Origin: Papilionanthe hookeriana x Papilionanthe teres
Lineage: Eukaryota > Streptophyta > Magnoliopsida > Asparagales > Orchidaceae
Direction: 5' to 3'
Length of the DNA stretch: 64,000 bases
Assembly (NCBI GenBank): GCA_022702705.1
Contig: CM040432.1
Coordinates: 46,340,540-46,404,539, forward strand
The position numbers were made by a program, and so were the translations under genes. Position 1 is the first letter of the stretch; each line of letters begins with the position of its first letter. The notes beneath the pieces are model-generated. The model did not search any database. It worked only from the letters and a program-made list of their open reading frames with translations, and was not told the origin of the DNA. This document shows, one piece after another, positions 46,566-57,746 of the stretch.

Positions 46566-48523
46566 TGACATGCCTAACATATATACGATTTTTATTATAT
46601 GATTTTACTCATTTTTTGATGATATTACACTTTAAAGGAAGGTATTTTGTATGTTTTTTGGTGGTAGGTACAATAAATGGTGATTGGAGCAAAAGGAAGC
46701 AAAAACGGTGCAATTTGGAGCAAAAACGAGCAAGAAATGAAATTCTGCCCTGACACCTTTCGATAAGTCTTTTACACTTCTTGCATATTTTTGAATGAGA
46801 TTACACTTTAAATAAAGGTTATTCTTATGTTTATTTTGTAGGGCTATCTGTTACGAACGCAACGCAACTGAAACGGAGCCAAACGGAGCTAAAACGGAGC
46901 CAAACGGAGCCAAACGGTGGAGCTGCGCAGAGTCATCTCGCAGATGCGGCCTCGATCTCGCCTACGGCGAGATTGTCCCAAGACAGCCGGAAAATGGCTA
47001 AGAAGGCCGCCAACAGCGGCCTCGAACCCGCCGACAGCGGCCCGGACGACCAAGAACCGACTTTTGGCGGTTTTGGGCCAATATTCGACGTATTTGGACG
47101 CTTTTTCGAAGGGGTGCTTAAGGAAACTCTTAGGAATTCGTCCATACTCTTTAAAAATGGCAAATTTGTGTTAGAAATGTGTAGAGTAGAGGAGAAAAGT
47201 GGAGAAAAACTTTGAGAAATGTTTAGGATTCTTAGATTAAGAGTAGAAATGTAGATTTCTACCCTTTTGTAGAGATTGGAGAGGATATTTTGAGAGAATT
47301 TGTAAGGGATTTCGCTAGCATTGCATGGATCACCGGGAGACTTTATGGGAGAGATCTTCGTCTTTCTTTCAAGGGGAAAAAGCTAAGCATTGTTCTTCAT
47401 TATCGTATAATTTTGTAAACATTTATTTAGTGGATTTGCTTTGGTTACATGAAGTTTCCGTTGTGTTTTCTTCGTGCTTTGTGACGTATCTCTCTTACTT
47501 TTTCTTCATCTTTGGAAATAGTGGTATGAGAAGATTATGTCATTATTTCTCTTTTACTTTTCTTTTATAATGAGTAGAAATCATGTTTAGGATTTTGTGA
47601 TGCATAATAGAAATGAATTTAATTATAAATGTGATGGTTTTTACTTGCATTTCATTTACATTGCAATAAGGGCCCATTGTAGTGTTAAAATTCGTTGTAA
47701 TTGCATCGACCCGAAAGGGCGGTGTAATTCTCACAAAGTGGAACCACATTCAAATTCTATGGATGGTGAAGTTCATGGGGATTGAATGCAAATAAATAGG
47801 GAAATAATATTAATCGAGCGTAGAATTGGAGATTTTAGAGTGACAGGCTAAAATTCTCAATTCGGTCCTATCGTTTGGATGCTGAAGTGTAGATGTTAGC
47901 CCTCAGGCGAGGGGAACGTGGGAGCTCCGAAGTGAGAGTCGGTATCCTCCCAGCCTAGCCAGGGATTTAGTAACCAAATATAAGATTAGTCAATGTTCTT
48001 TATGCATGAACCAAAGGGTACAGAATAGGATTGTTCTTATTTGGCACATACAATATTTAATGCATCTCATTCCTATACATTATCTATTTCATTATATAAG
48101 AATTGTAGTTTTTAGTATCTCAAAATTCTCCAAACCAATTCATCCAAAAAGGATTATATTTAGAATTGTTATTTGCATTTCGATATAGTTACTATCTTTA
48201 CATTTAACACTTGCATTTAGGAATAGTTGCTAGATAAAACACAATTTTAATCGACATTCCAAACTAAGGACTATTAGTAGTAGAATATAATTTGATTAAA
48301 GACTTCTTACTTCACTTCCTCGTGGGATCGATACTGGGGATTTTAAAGAAAACTCTACATTACTTGAAACGATACGTATACTTGCGTAGTACCCCTAGTG
48401 TGTAAAATATTTTCCAATTTTTATATCATTTAAGATTTTCACACTAGCCGCTATTTATAAATCGGGTCAAGTTTTTTGCCATCTTTTGGAAGTTAATTTA
48501 CTGCGTATTTGCGGGTCGGGTCA
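46566..48523 (+). repeat. 5' LTR of the Athila-like element
   Basis: TGACATGCC...GGGTCGGGTCA, 1,958 bp. Contains five or so copies of an AAACGGAGCC decamer (46868-46917), a hairpin ATCTCGCC-TAC-GGCGAGAT (46955-46973), a GC-rich block (46940-47060), TTTAAAA-type blocks, and the 'AGTGACAGGCTAAAATTC' block. Frames at 46917-47215 run through the GC-rich block on both strands and are not genes. It is 19 bp shorter than the 3' LTR, mainly because a 17-bp segment after AAGTCTTTT (near 46795) is missing. Confidence 0.95.
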
Positions 48524-48529
48524 AGTTTT

Positions 48530-48546
48530 TGGTGTCGTTGTCAAGG
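48530..48546 (+). promoter_or_regulatory. Primer-binding site (tRNA-Asp type, mutated)
   Basis: TGGTGTCGTTGTCAAGG lies 6 bases after the 5' LTR. It matches the TGGCGCCGTTGCCGGGG site that Athila/Tat elements use with tRNA-Asp, except at five positions, all C-to-T or G-to-A. These are the changes expected from deamination of methylated cytosines on either strand. Confidence 0.8.
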
Positions 48547-48874
48547 AAGCTTCGGTAAGAACTTTATGAGAATTGTAGTTGAAGTAATTAGGCTTAGACT
48601 TGGAAAACTGTAGTGTCGTAAAAACTATTTTTGTGTGAAAAGAGTTTTTATATGAAAAAGTGTTGTGAAAAAATTATTTGTGTGAAAAACAAGGTGTTCG
48701 TAAAAATGTTTTGTTGTGTTAAATGTATTTCATCTGTTATTTGTTTAATTGTTAATGTATTATTCGTTGTGTTACGTATTTGAAAAAAAGGATCTGCAGG
48801 ACTTGTGCCTTATGATCTTGAGTTTAAAAAAAATAAAAAAAATAAAAATGCAGAAATGATTCGAAAAACTAGAA

Positions 48875-49945
48875 ATGGAAATGGAAAACTTTCAAGATAA
48901 TAACTTAGAAAATCATCATAAATCATTGAGGGATTACATAAATCCTACGACAGATGAAATTCACTCAATTATACAAAACCCTGTCGTAGAAGCTGATTCG
49001 TTTGAAATAAATCCTGAGATTATCCAACTGGTGCAGAACAATCAGTTTGGTGGAACTCCTTCGGAGGATCCCTATTTACACATATCAAATTTTCTAGAAC
49101 TTTGTGCTACATTGCGTTATAACGGTATGTCAGATGATGCTGTTAGACTAAGGCTTTTTTCTTTCTCACTAAGGGATAAGGCTAAAATGTGGTTATACTC
49201 TTTAGCATCTAGTTCTATTAAAACTTGGGAGACGTTAACTCAGAAATTCTTAGCTAAGTATTTTCCACCTTCAAGGACTACTAAACTTAGAAACGATATT
49301 ATCTCATTTTGTCAGTATGAAGGAGAATCAATATACGAAGCATGGGAAAGATTTAAGGAATTCCTATGAAAGTGTCCACACCATACTTTGCCCGATTGGT
49401 TAATCATTCAAACTTTTTATAATGGGTTAGTAGGATCCCTTAGGTCCATAATTGATGCTGCCGCTGGTGGATCATTAATGTCAAAATCATTTGATGAAGC
49501 GTATGCATTAATTGAAGAAATGGCTACAAATGAATTTCAATGACCCTCTGCAAGGGTAAATCATAAAAAGGTAGCTAGTGTTCATGATACGGATACGATT
49601 TCAATTCTTACATCTCAGATTGCTGCAAATCAAGGAAGTTGAACCAATTTGGAATGAATCAACCTCAATTTACTCCTGTAAGTGAGGAAAGTTCATCAGG
49701 GCCTATAATTGATTCTAAATTATCATATGAGACTTAAATACCATAAACAACCTGTACTCTAACTTTTACAACCCAGATTGGGAGAACCATCCTAAATTTA
49801 ACTGGAATCATACTACTAATGGTGGAAACCTAAAATGAGAAAATAATCATGCAAATCATAATGAAAGTTGGAATAATCATAGGAACACAAACTATAGACA
49901 TTCATATCCACTGGACTCTAACAATGATCAACAATTTGAGGATAA
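48875..49945 (+). pseudogene. gag of the Athila-like element
   Basis: Open for 164 codons from ATG 48875, then broken. Conserved gag blocks: FEINPEIIQLVQNNQFGG (about residue 45), EDPYLHISNFLELC (65), LRLFSFSLRDKAKMWLYSL (92), KFLAKYFPPSRT (125), and YEGESIYEAWERFKE (148). After the stop at 49367 the same frame continues with FYNGL, AAAGGSLMSKS and AYALIEEMA. Then stops and frame changes accumulate where the zinc knuckle should be. Gag forms the particle; this copy could make only the N-terminal part. Confidence 0.93.
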
Positions 49946-49949
49946 AAAA

Positions 49950-51281
49950 ATGTCTATGGAAAAAGTGGTATTGCAAAAGGGAAACCAGTTGCAAAATCAA
50001 AATGCTGCGATTAGAAACCTAGAGAATCAACTGGAACAAATTGCTAATTCACTTAGCAATGGAACCCAAGGAACACTTCCTAGCAACAATGAGATCAACC
50101 CTAAAGAGAACACTAATGAACAAATAAAAGCTATCCAGTTAAAAATTGGAAGAGAGATAGAGGATGTGGTTAGAAAAGAGAAAAATGTTGTGAGAGAAAC
50201 AACGGAAACTAAAAGACCTAAAGAACATGTTTCTAAGGATCTGGAAAAATTAATATCTCTAACTAAAATCAGTTTGGAAAAACCACCACCTCCATTTCCT
50301 CAAAGACTTAGACAGCATGAGTTGGATAAAAAATTTTCAAAGTTCATGAAATTACTTAAGAAGTTAACGATAAATATTCCTTTCACTGAAGCTTTGGAAC
50401 ATATGCCAAGTTATGCAAAGTTTATAAAGGATATATTAAACAAGAAAAGGAAATTTGGGGATTATGAGACAGTTGCACTAAGTGAGGAGTGCAGCGCTTT
50501 ACTTCAGAAAAATTTTCCTCGGAAACTTAAAGATCCTTGTAGCTTTACAATTCCTTGTGCAATTGGAAAAAGATTATGTGGAAAAGCTTTATGTGATTTA
50601 GGAGTGAGCATTAATGTGATGCCTCTATCTATATTTAGAAGGTTAAGTTTAATCGATATTTCTTCCACTACTGTAACCATTCTATTAGCTGATCGATCTA
50701 TCATTTATCCAAAAGGAGTTATAGACGACGTGCTTGTTAAAGTGGATAAATTTATCTTTCCTTTGGACTTTATTGTATTAGATATGGAGGAAGATAAAGA
50801 AATTCCAATTATTTTAGGGAGACCTTTCCTTGTTACTGGACAAGCTATGATAGATGTGCAAAAAGGAAAGTTGACTATGAATATTAATGATCAGAAAGTT
50901 ACTTTTGATGTATTAAAGACTATGAAATATCCAGCTGAGAGAAAAGATGATGATTGTTTTTGGATGGATGAAATTGATTATCTAAGTAAAGACCATTTCC
51001 AAGAAATTTTTGAGGGTAAGTTAGCAGATGATATTGAAATGGATTTTCATGATGATTTGAAAAGGTTACTTAAAAAAGACTGTATGTATGTTCAGGAGAG
51101 GTGTGAAATGATGGACGCTACCAAAAATAGTAAACTTTTAATTCCATTTGTTGAAAAATCTCATGAACTTAAGATGGATGTACCCCATACAATTTTAAAG
51201 CCTATCTATTTAGGGAATTCATCTACACAACCAGTCTTTATATCTTTAGATATGACTCAATCACAAGAAAAACCTGAATAG
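49950..51281 (+). CDS. Athila-like gag end / aspartic protease, open over 443 codons
   Basis: Residues 1-110 are charged and helical (end of gag). Residues 110-160 include a PPPPFPQRLRQ stretch, the usual bridge before protease. The protease lies at about residues 195-330: LCDLGVSINVMPLSIF holds the active-site Asp in the Athila-type D-L-G context, followed by LLADRSIIYPKGVIDDVLV, FIFPLDFIVLDME and IPIILGRPFL. The rest (330-443) is acidic. It ends at TAG 51279-51281. The open frame is striking in such a decayed region, so it may have been kept until recently. Its start codon is not certain. Confidence 0.85.
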   Translation: MSMEKVVLQKGNQLQNQNAAIRNLENQLEQIANSLSNGTQGTLPSNNEINPKENTNEQIKAIQLKIGREIEDVVRKEKNVVRETTETKRPKEHVSKDLEKLISLTKISLEKPPPPFPQRLRQHELDKKFSKFMKLLKKLTINIPFTEALEHMPSYAKFIKDILNKKRKFGDYETVALSEECSALLQKNFPRKLKDPCSFTIPCAIGKRLCGKALCDLGVSINVMPLSIFRRLSLIDISSTTVTILLADRSIIYPKGVIDDVLVKVDKFIFPLDFIVLDMEEDKEIPIILGRPFLVTGQAMIDVQKGKLTMNINDQKVTFDVLKTMKYPAERKDDDCFWMDEIDYLSKDHFQEIFEGKLADDIEMDFHDDLKRLLKKDCMYVQERCEMMDATKNSKLLIPFVEKSHELKMDVPHTILKPIYLGNSSTQPVFISLDMTQSQEKPE

Positions 51282-51893
51282 AATGATGAACAAGATAAAA
51301 TTATTGAAGTAGGACTTGGAAGAGAATTTGAGGATAAATTTCAAAAGAACTTTGAGTTGAGAAAAGAGGATAAGGATATTGGAAGACCATTGGAAGAAAT
51401 TCCTAAGGAATTAGAAAAACCTATTTCCTCAAATAAGATAGATCCTTCATCATTTAATAATTTTAAAGGGAAAGAATTGGAAGATAATTTCAAACAGAAG
51501 AGTGAAATAGAAGAATTTGATCCTAAATCTGAATTATCTAGAGAGAATTTGATCCAAAATTTGGGAGATATTGAAGTATTTTATAAAGATCCATTTCTAA
51601 TAAATTTCAAGGATGATATTAATATGCTGATTGATAAAATCTATAGAAGAATATTGGATCTAGAAAGAAATATAAGGAATTATGATATAAATCAAACTAA
51701 AAATGAAGAGCTAAATGAAAAATTAAAATTTGAGGATTTTGTAGGAATCCTTGGATCTGAAAATGATTGGGCGATTGATCAAGGATTACTTAATTGGAAT
51801 TTTGATCCAGGTGGAGTCATTTGTCGGGCTAACGACGTTAAACCAAGCGTTTTATGGGAGGCAACTCATAGTTATCAGTGTGCTTTTATTTAG
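51282..51893 (+). pseudogene. In-frame extension after the protease ORF (acidic/Lys-rich)
   Basis: Same reading frame as the protease ORF, separated by the single TAG at 51279. It encodes about 200 residues rich in K, E, D and N, predicted helical (LIDKIYRRILDLERNIRN). It ends with FDPGG and then ANDVKPSVLWEATHS. The last block is translated from the AACGACGTTAAA...GGGAGGCAAC sequence that in autonomous Athila elements lies just after the integrase. So the whole RT-RNase H-integrase region is replaced by this short segment. Function unknown. Confidence 0.6.
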
Positions 51894-53427
51894 TGTGCTT
51901 GAGAGTCATGATTGTTAGTATTGTATTGTGTTTGATTTAGAGTGGATAGACTTGATCTTTATGTGTCATTATGGATTGATAAATTTGATTGATGATTGGT
52001 AGATGTCTGGATTGTTAGTAGTTTGATTTGATCTTTGTGTGTTATGAGGGAGGTGATTCCTTAACTTCTTATTATGGCTAGAATTGTTGTCTTGTAGTAG
52101 TTTGATTGACGAGTTCACTACAACTCGGGTCTCACCCGGACTTGAGTTTTACAAGAGATACCATGAATTTAAATTGTAACAAATCTATCTCAATTTTGAT
52201 ACTTCTTTTCTGCAACTTTATTTTCATTAGGTAGGAGTCGTGAACCTATTTGATGAACACCATATGGATGAATTTACACTATCTTTATAACTGTTAAAGG
52301 TGATTAATTATAAGGATTAGGTGATGCGTAAGATTGGTGCCTAGGAGCCAATTTATCAGGCGTAATCTTATCTTTGGGATTATATCTATAAAATCATTCT
52401 AAAGTACCTAATTTACTAGTGTAGTGATTCCATTAGAAATTGGAAGTAAGTTAGTAAGATGTGATGAGTTAATGGAAGAATTGACCTCATTTATCATTTG
52501 TGATTGTATTTGAATTGTGTGTTTATGTTTGTGTTACAACTTTATTTAGGTCTTGAAGAACATTTTTATATTCCCTTGCTGATACTTGCAATGCTAGTTA
52601 GACTTTGGTTTAGTTAATTCCATTATGGCATGATTAGTTTAGATTTACTTTCTGCTGCATATTGTTCTGTCCTAATGAATACTTGCAAATGATTTTGATA
52701 GACATTTGTGGTAGATAGAATTTATAAATTGTTTTCTTCCTGCTTATATTTTCTGTATTGAATGCTATATATGTTAAAAATTAAGTTTGGGGGTAGGAAG
52801 AAAAATAAAATTTTAATGTGAAAATACTTCATTTTAGTGTAATTTTATTACAAGCATGTTTTAGGTTATATTTACTTTCTCCTACAGTCATTTTATCCTA
52901 ATTATGCATGATATGAATTTGCTAAGATGTTGTAGTAGTAAGTATATTCAACCTTTACTTTTTCTTCCTGCTATATTTTATGAAATTAATTGCAAAATAT
53001 TTTTGAAATTTTAGTTTTGGGGGAAGAAAAATATTAACTCTCATTTGTTCTCAATTGTTATATTTTCAAAAATTATTAGCATAACTTCTGGCAGTTGAAA
53101 CTCGCTTGAGATAACTAAAAATTTTTATTTTAGTTGAATATTATGGAAGGATTGGATGAAAGTTTTTAGTAATAAAAGTTAATTTTATAAGGATAAGATA
53201 TTTGGTATGAAAGAATTTGATTATAGTTAACTATTTAAAGTAAAGAAACCTGTATTTTTGAAATGTTAAGAGACTTAAAGTATTGTGTGTTAAGAAGAGA
53301 TTGTGACTTTATGATGAATAATAAAGCTCATACCTAATTATAAAGTAAGGATGTGTTTCAAGTTTGAACTTTAGAAAGAGGAGAGTGAAGTTCAAAATCA
53401 TTACAAGCTCTCCAGATATAGTAATCC

Positions 53428-53518
53428 TCATTAAAAGAAAAAAAAAAGAAAAAAAGAAAAGAGAGTAAAAAAAAGAGGATTAAAATTGATCTCGAAAGAA
53501 AAAAAAAGGAAAGAAAAA
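53428..53518. repeat. Purine-rich tract in the Athila-like element
   Basis: About 90 bases, mostly A and G with a few interruptions. Counterpart of 19637-19711. Confidence 0.85.
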
Positions 53519-53920
53519 TACTTATGAGGAGAAGTTTGAGGAGATGCCTAATCAAAAATTGGCTTCACTTGAGTCACCTTAAAGGGAGAACTTGATTTCA
53601 TTTCTGAATTTATATTTAAAGTATTAGCCTACATTCTAATAAAGTTTGCATGAACTTCTTTTTCACATAATAATTCAAGGCATTCTTAATGTAACAAATT
53701 ATGGTTTATCTTGAAATAAATAGAAGACTAGAACCATTAGACTTGATTGCTGAATATTCTTATACTTGTAGTGTTAACCTGAGTTACTGAATTTCTTTCT
53801 AAAAGTCTAACCAATATATTCTTTTGAATGCAGAATTTTAGTGTCTTACAGGTGAAAAGTACATTTCCTTGAGTTATATTTTTATGTATTAAAAGGGTTA
53901 CTTGAGGACAAGTAACAGTT

Positions 53921-53932
53921 AAGTTTGGGGGA
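53921..53932 (+). promoter_or_regulatory. Polypurine tract
   Basis: AAGTTTGGGGGA three bases before the 3' LTR start TGACACGC. Primer for plus-strand synthesis. Confidence 0.85.
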
Positions 53933-53935
53933 TTT

Positions 53936-55912
53936 TGACACGCTTAAAATATATACGATTTTTATTATATGATTTTACTCATTTTTTGATGATATTATAC
54001 TTTAAAGGAATGTATTTTTTTATGTTTTTTGGTTTTAGGTACAATAAATGGTTATTGGAGCAAAATGAAGCAAAAACGATGCAATTTGGAGCAAAAACGT
54101 GCAAGAAATGAAATTCTGCCCTGACATCTTTCGATAAGTCTTTTGATGCTTAATCTCTTTTACACTTATTGTATATTTTTTAATGGTATTACACTTTAAA
54201 GAAAGGTTATTTTTATGTTTATTTTGTAGGGTTATCTGTTACAAATGCAACGCAACTGAAATGGGGCGAAACGGAGCTAAAACGGAGCCAAACGGAGCAA
54301 AACGGTGGAGCTACGCAGAATCATTTCGCCGATGGCGGCCTCGATCTCGCCAACGGCGAGATTTTCCCAAGACAGCCGGAAAATGGCCAAAAAGGCCTCG
54401 GACAGTGGCCTCGAACCCGCCGACAGCGGCCCGGACGACCATGAACCGATTTTTGGCGGTTTTGGGCCAATATTCGACGTATATGGACGCTTTTTCGACG
54501 GGGTGCTTAAAGAAACTCTTAGGAATTCGTCCATACTCTTTAAAAATGGCAAATTTGTGTTAGAAATGTGTAGAGTAGAGGAGAAAAGTGGAGAAAAACT
54601 TTGAGGAATGTTTAGGATTCTTAGATTAAGAGTAGAAATGTAGATTTCTACCCTTTTGGAGAGATTGGAGAGGAGATTTTGAGAGAATTTGTAAGGGATT
54701 TTGCTAGCATTGCATGGATCGCCGGGAGACTTTATGGGAGAGATCTTTGTCTTTCTTTTAAGGGGAAAAAGCTAAGTATTGTTCTTCATTATCTTATAAT
54801 TTTGTAAACATTTATTTAGTGGATTTGCTTTGGTTACATGAAGTTTCCGTTGTGTTTTCTTCACGCTTTGTGACGTATCTCTCTTACTGTTTCTTCTTCT
54901 TTGGAAATAGCGGTAAGAGAAGATTATGCCATTATTTTCCTTTTACTTTTCTTTTATAATGAGTAGAAATCATGTTTAGGATTTGTGATGCATGATAGAA
55001 ATGAATTTAATTATAAATATGATGGTTTTTACTTGCACTTTCTTTACATTGTAATAAGGGCCCATTATAGTGCTAAAATTCGTTGTAATTGCATCGACCC
55101 GAAAGGAAGGTGTAATTCTCAACAAAGTGGAACCACATTCAAATTTCATGGATGGTGAAGTTCATGGGGATTGAATGCAAATAAATAGGGAAATAATATT
55201 AATCGGGCGTAGAATTGGAAATTTTAGAGTGACAGGCTAAAATCCTCAATTTGGTCCTATTGTTTGGGTTCTGAAGTGTAGATGTTAGCCCTCAAGCGAG
55301 AAGAACGTGGGAGCTCCGAAGTGAGAGTCGGTATCCTCCCAGCCTAGCCACGGATTTAGTAACCAAGCATAGGATTAGTCAATGTTCTTTATGCCTGGAC
55401 CAAAGGGTAAAGAATAGGATTGTTCCTATTTGGCACATACAATATTTAATGCATCTCATTCCTATACATTATCTATTTCATTATATAAGAATTGTAGTTT
55501 TTTGTATCTCAAAATTCTCTAAACCAAATCATCCAAAAAGGGTTATATTTAGAATTGTTATTTGCATTTCGATATAGTTACTATCTTTACATTTAACACT
55601 TGCATTTAGGAATAGTTGCTAGATAAAACACAATTTTAATCGACATTCCAAACTAAGGTCTATTAGTAGTAGACTAGAATTTTATTAAAGACTTCTTACT
55701 TCACTTCCTCGTGGGATCGATACTGTGGTTTTTAAAGAAAACTCTATATTACTTGAAACGATAAGTATACTTGCGTAGTACCCCTAGTGTGTAAAATATT
55801 TTCCAATTTTTATATCATTTAAGATTTTCACACTAGCCGTTATTTATAAATCGGGTCAAGTTTTTAGCCATCTTTTGGAAGTTAATTTACTGCGTATTTG
55901 CGGGTCGGGTCA
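53936..55912 (+). repeat. 3' LTR of the Athila-like element
   Basis: TGACACGCT...GGGTCGGGTCA, 1,977 bp, colinear with the 5' LTR and differing by scattered substitutions and a few small indels. Contains the same AAACGGAGC decamers, the hairpin ATCTCGCC-AAC-GGCGAGAT (54344-54362) and the GC-rich block (54330-54440). Followed at once by GTGGT, the target duplication. Confidence 0.95.
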
Positions 55913-56365
55913 GTGGTGGATCTCCCACCCACGATGAGCTGCGAGGTCCAGAATTAACCTGACGGTATCGAGTCTTACCACCGATGTAAAGGATTCCTCG
56001 AAGTCAACTCCTTGCTTCTGCACGTAACCTTTCGCCACCAATCTTGCTTTGTGCTTGAGAATGTTGCCTTCGCTGTCTCTTTTCAACTTGAACATCCATT
56101 TTAAGCCGATGAGCTTGTGACCGGGTGGCAAGTCGGTGAGCTCCCACGTCTTGTTCTTCTCGATGGACTCGAGCTCTTTCTTCATGGCCTCATTCCATGC
56201 CTCCTCGGTTGCTGCCTCGTGATATGTTGTTGGCTCGTTGGTAGTGAACAACAACAGCTCATCAGGATCCATCTCTACTAGAGGTGCCTCCGCATATATC
56301 TCGGCAAGTGAGCTGAATTTCTTAGGAGTATCTTCAGCTATGGGTCTTCCCGAGGTCTCTTGTTG
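55913..56365 (-). pseudogene. copia RT, N-terminal part
   Basis: Frame 56272-55913: EAWNEAMKKELESIEKNKTW, LIGLKWMFKLKRD, KARLVAKGYVQKQGVDFEES, TVRLILDLAAHRGWEIHH. This is the fingers part of copia RT. The next residues of the domain (HLDVKS) are found at 46565, across the Athila insertion, with the two halves sharing the duplicated GTGGT. Confidence 0.93.
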
Positions 56366-57746
56366 TCATTGAGAGTTCGGTGTGACTGCTGGTGTTATTG
56401 GCGAGGTCGAGTGGTTTGGTGAAGTCGAGTTCGCTACTTCTCCGTCATCTTGTAAAGTTCTAAACTCCACATAATTTTGTACGTGCTCGTCATCATCGTT
56501 GCACCATTCCCACTTCTTATCCTCTTCAAACACTGCGTCTCTGCTCACAAGGATTTTTCGGTGTGGTGGATCGAGGAATCTGTGCGCCTTACTTCTGTCT
56601 TCGACACCAAGGTACACCACTGCTTGACTTCGATCATTGAGCTTCTTGAGATTTGGACCTGCAACCTTTACATGTGCGGTACATCCAAACACTCTCAAGT
56701 GCTTTAAATGAGGTCGCTTACCGAACCATGCTTGGCAGGGGGTACAATCTCTCAGCACTTTTGTTGGCAAGCGGTTCAAGAGATAAACAGCATGTCGTAC
56801 TGCCTCTCCCCTGAGGTTCGCCGGGATTTGCATGCTCTTTAGTAAGCTTCTCGCAGTGCCCATCACAGTGTGATTTCTCCTTTCCTCCACACCGTTTTGT
56901 TGAGGTGTGTACGGTGTTGTGAGATGACGCTCGACTCCCTCTTCTTTGTAGAACTCCGAGAACTTCTGGGAAGTTAACTCGCCACCTCGATCAGTTCACA
57001 AAGTTTTTAACTTGTACTCTGACTTGTTCTCCACGAGCTTCTTGAACTCCTTGAATGCTTCAAAGGCATCTCCTTTTTCCCTGAGCATGTACACCCACAT
57101 CCAACGACTATAATCATTAACAAGTAAAAAAGAAATATTTGTTACCAGCGAGTGATGTCGAGGTGATCAGACCACACAGATTCGCATGCACAAGTTGTAG
57201 AGGATGCTCGGCTTGGAAGTTGGCTTGGGCAGGGAACGACAGCCTTGTTTGCTTCGAAATCATGCAGCTCTCACACACTTGGTTGGGGTGTGTGATCTTA
57301 GGCAGTCCTATGGCCATATCCTTCTCCCACATCATCTTGAGCGCATAAAAGTTTACATGCCCAAGTCTCGCATGCCATAACCAAGCCGGATCTGTTAGTG
57401 ATGCTAATAGCGAAGCGGGTTGGCTTGTCTCGAGGGAGATCTTGTACAACTGATTTGGTGATTTCTCCACCTTCACCAATAGGACGTCATTTCGGTCGAA
57501 CATCTTCAAGTACGAGCCGACTAAGGTGATCGTGTTGCCTACTTCTGTCATTTGATCGAGACTTATGATATTACTTTTTAATTTTGGAATGTAGTATACC
57601 TCGGTCATTAGACGTTGATCACCGTTCTTACATACGAACAGGATGATTCCTCGGCCCTTGATCTCGACGAGTGAGCCATCTCCGAACGTCACATTTCCGG
57701 TGATCTTCTCGTCGAGCTCATTGAACTTCTCTCGATGGCCTGTCAT
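56366..57746 (-). pseudogene. copia protease end and integrase
   Basis: Frame 57746-57117: rest of protease (FGDGSLVEIKGRG) and the HHCC zinc domain (WHARLGHVNF...CESCMISKQ). The integrase core continues past a stop at 57117 in other frames (SRWMWVYMLREK, then TDRGGEL with the second catalytic Asp near 56990, then QQNGVEERRN with the catalytic Glu). It is open again at 56890-56366 through the C-terminal domain (RVFGCTAHVK, YLGVEDRSKAHRF). It would insert the DNA copy. Stops near 57117, around 57000 and at 56366 disable it. Confidence 0.9.

Larger units (their letters stand above)
51894..53935 (+). other. 3' non-coding region of the Athila-like element
   Basis: No ORF of note (the 65-codon minus frame at 53358-53555 is opposite the purine tract). 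Contains TAAGTTTGGGGGTAGG at 52782, TTTTGGGGGAAG at 53024, the purine tract 53428-53518, and the GAGGACAAGTAACAGTTAAG block before the PPT. No env-position ORF is present, unlike the older relative at 16150-21808. Confidence 0.75.
46566..55912 (+). mobile_element. Complete non-autonomous Athila-like (Ty3/gypsy) element, 9,347 bp
   Basis: Two near-identical LTRs (46566-48523 and 53936-55912), flanked by the perfect 5-bp duplication GTGGT (46561-46565 and 55913-55917). PBS at 48530, gag from 48875, protease ORF from 49950, then an acidic/lysine-rich tail to 51893, a 2-kb 3' non-coding region and a PPT at 53921. RT, RNase H and integrase are absent. It interrupts the copia RT. The intact ends and duplication show that it transposed as this structure or lost pol after landing. 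Confidence 0.95.

Noticed and set aside
46917..47215. ORFs in the 5' LTR, repeated at 54183-54604 in the 3' LTR
   Set aside because: Similarity between the two is explained by LTR identity. Frames are open on both strands through a GC-rich island and start or stop at different places.
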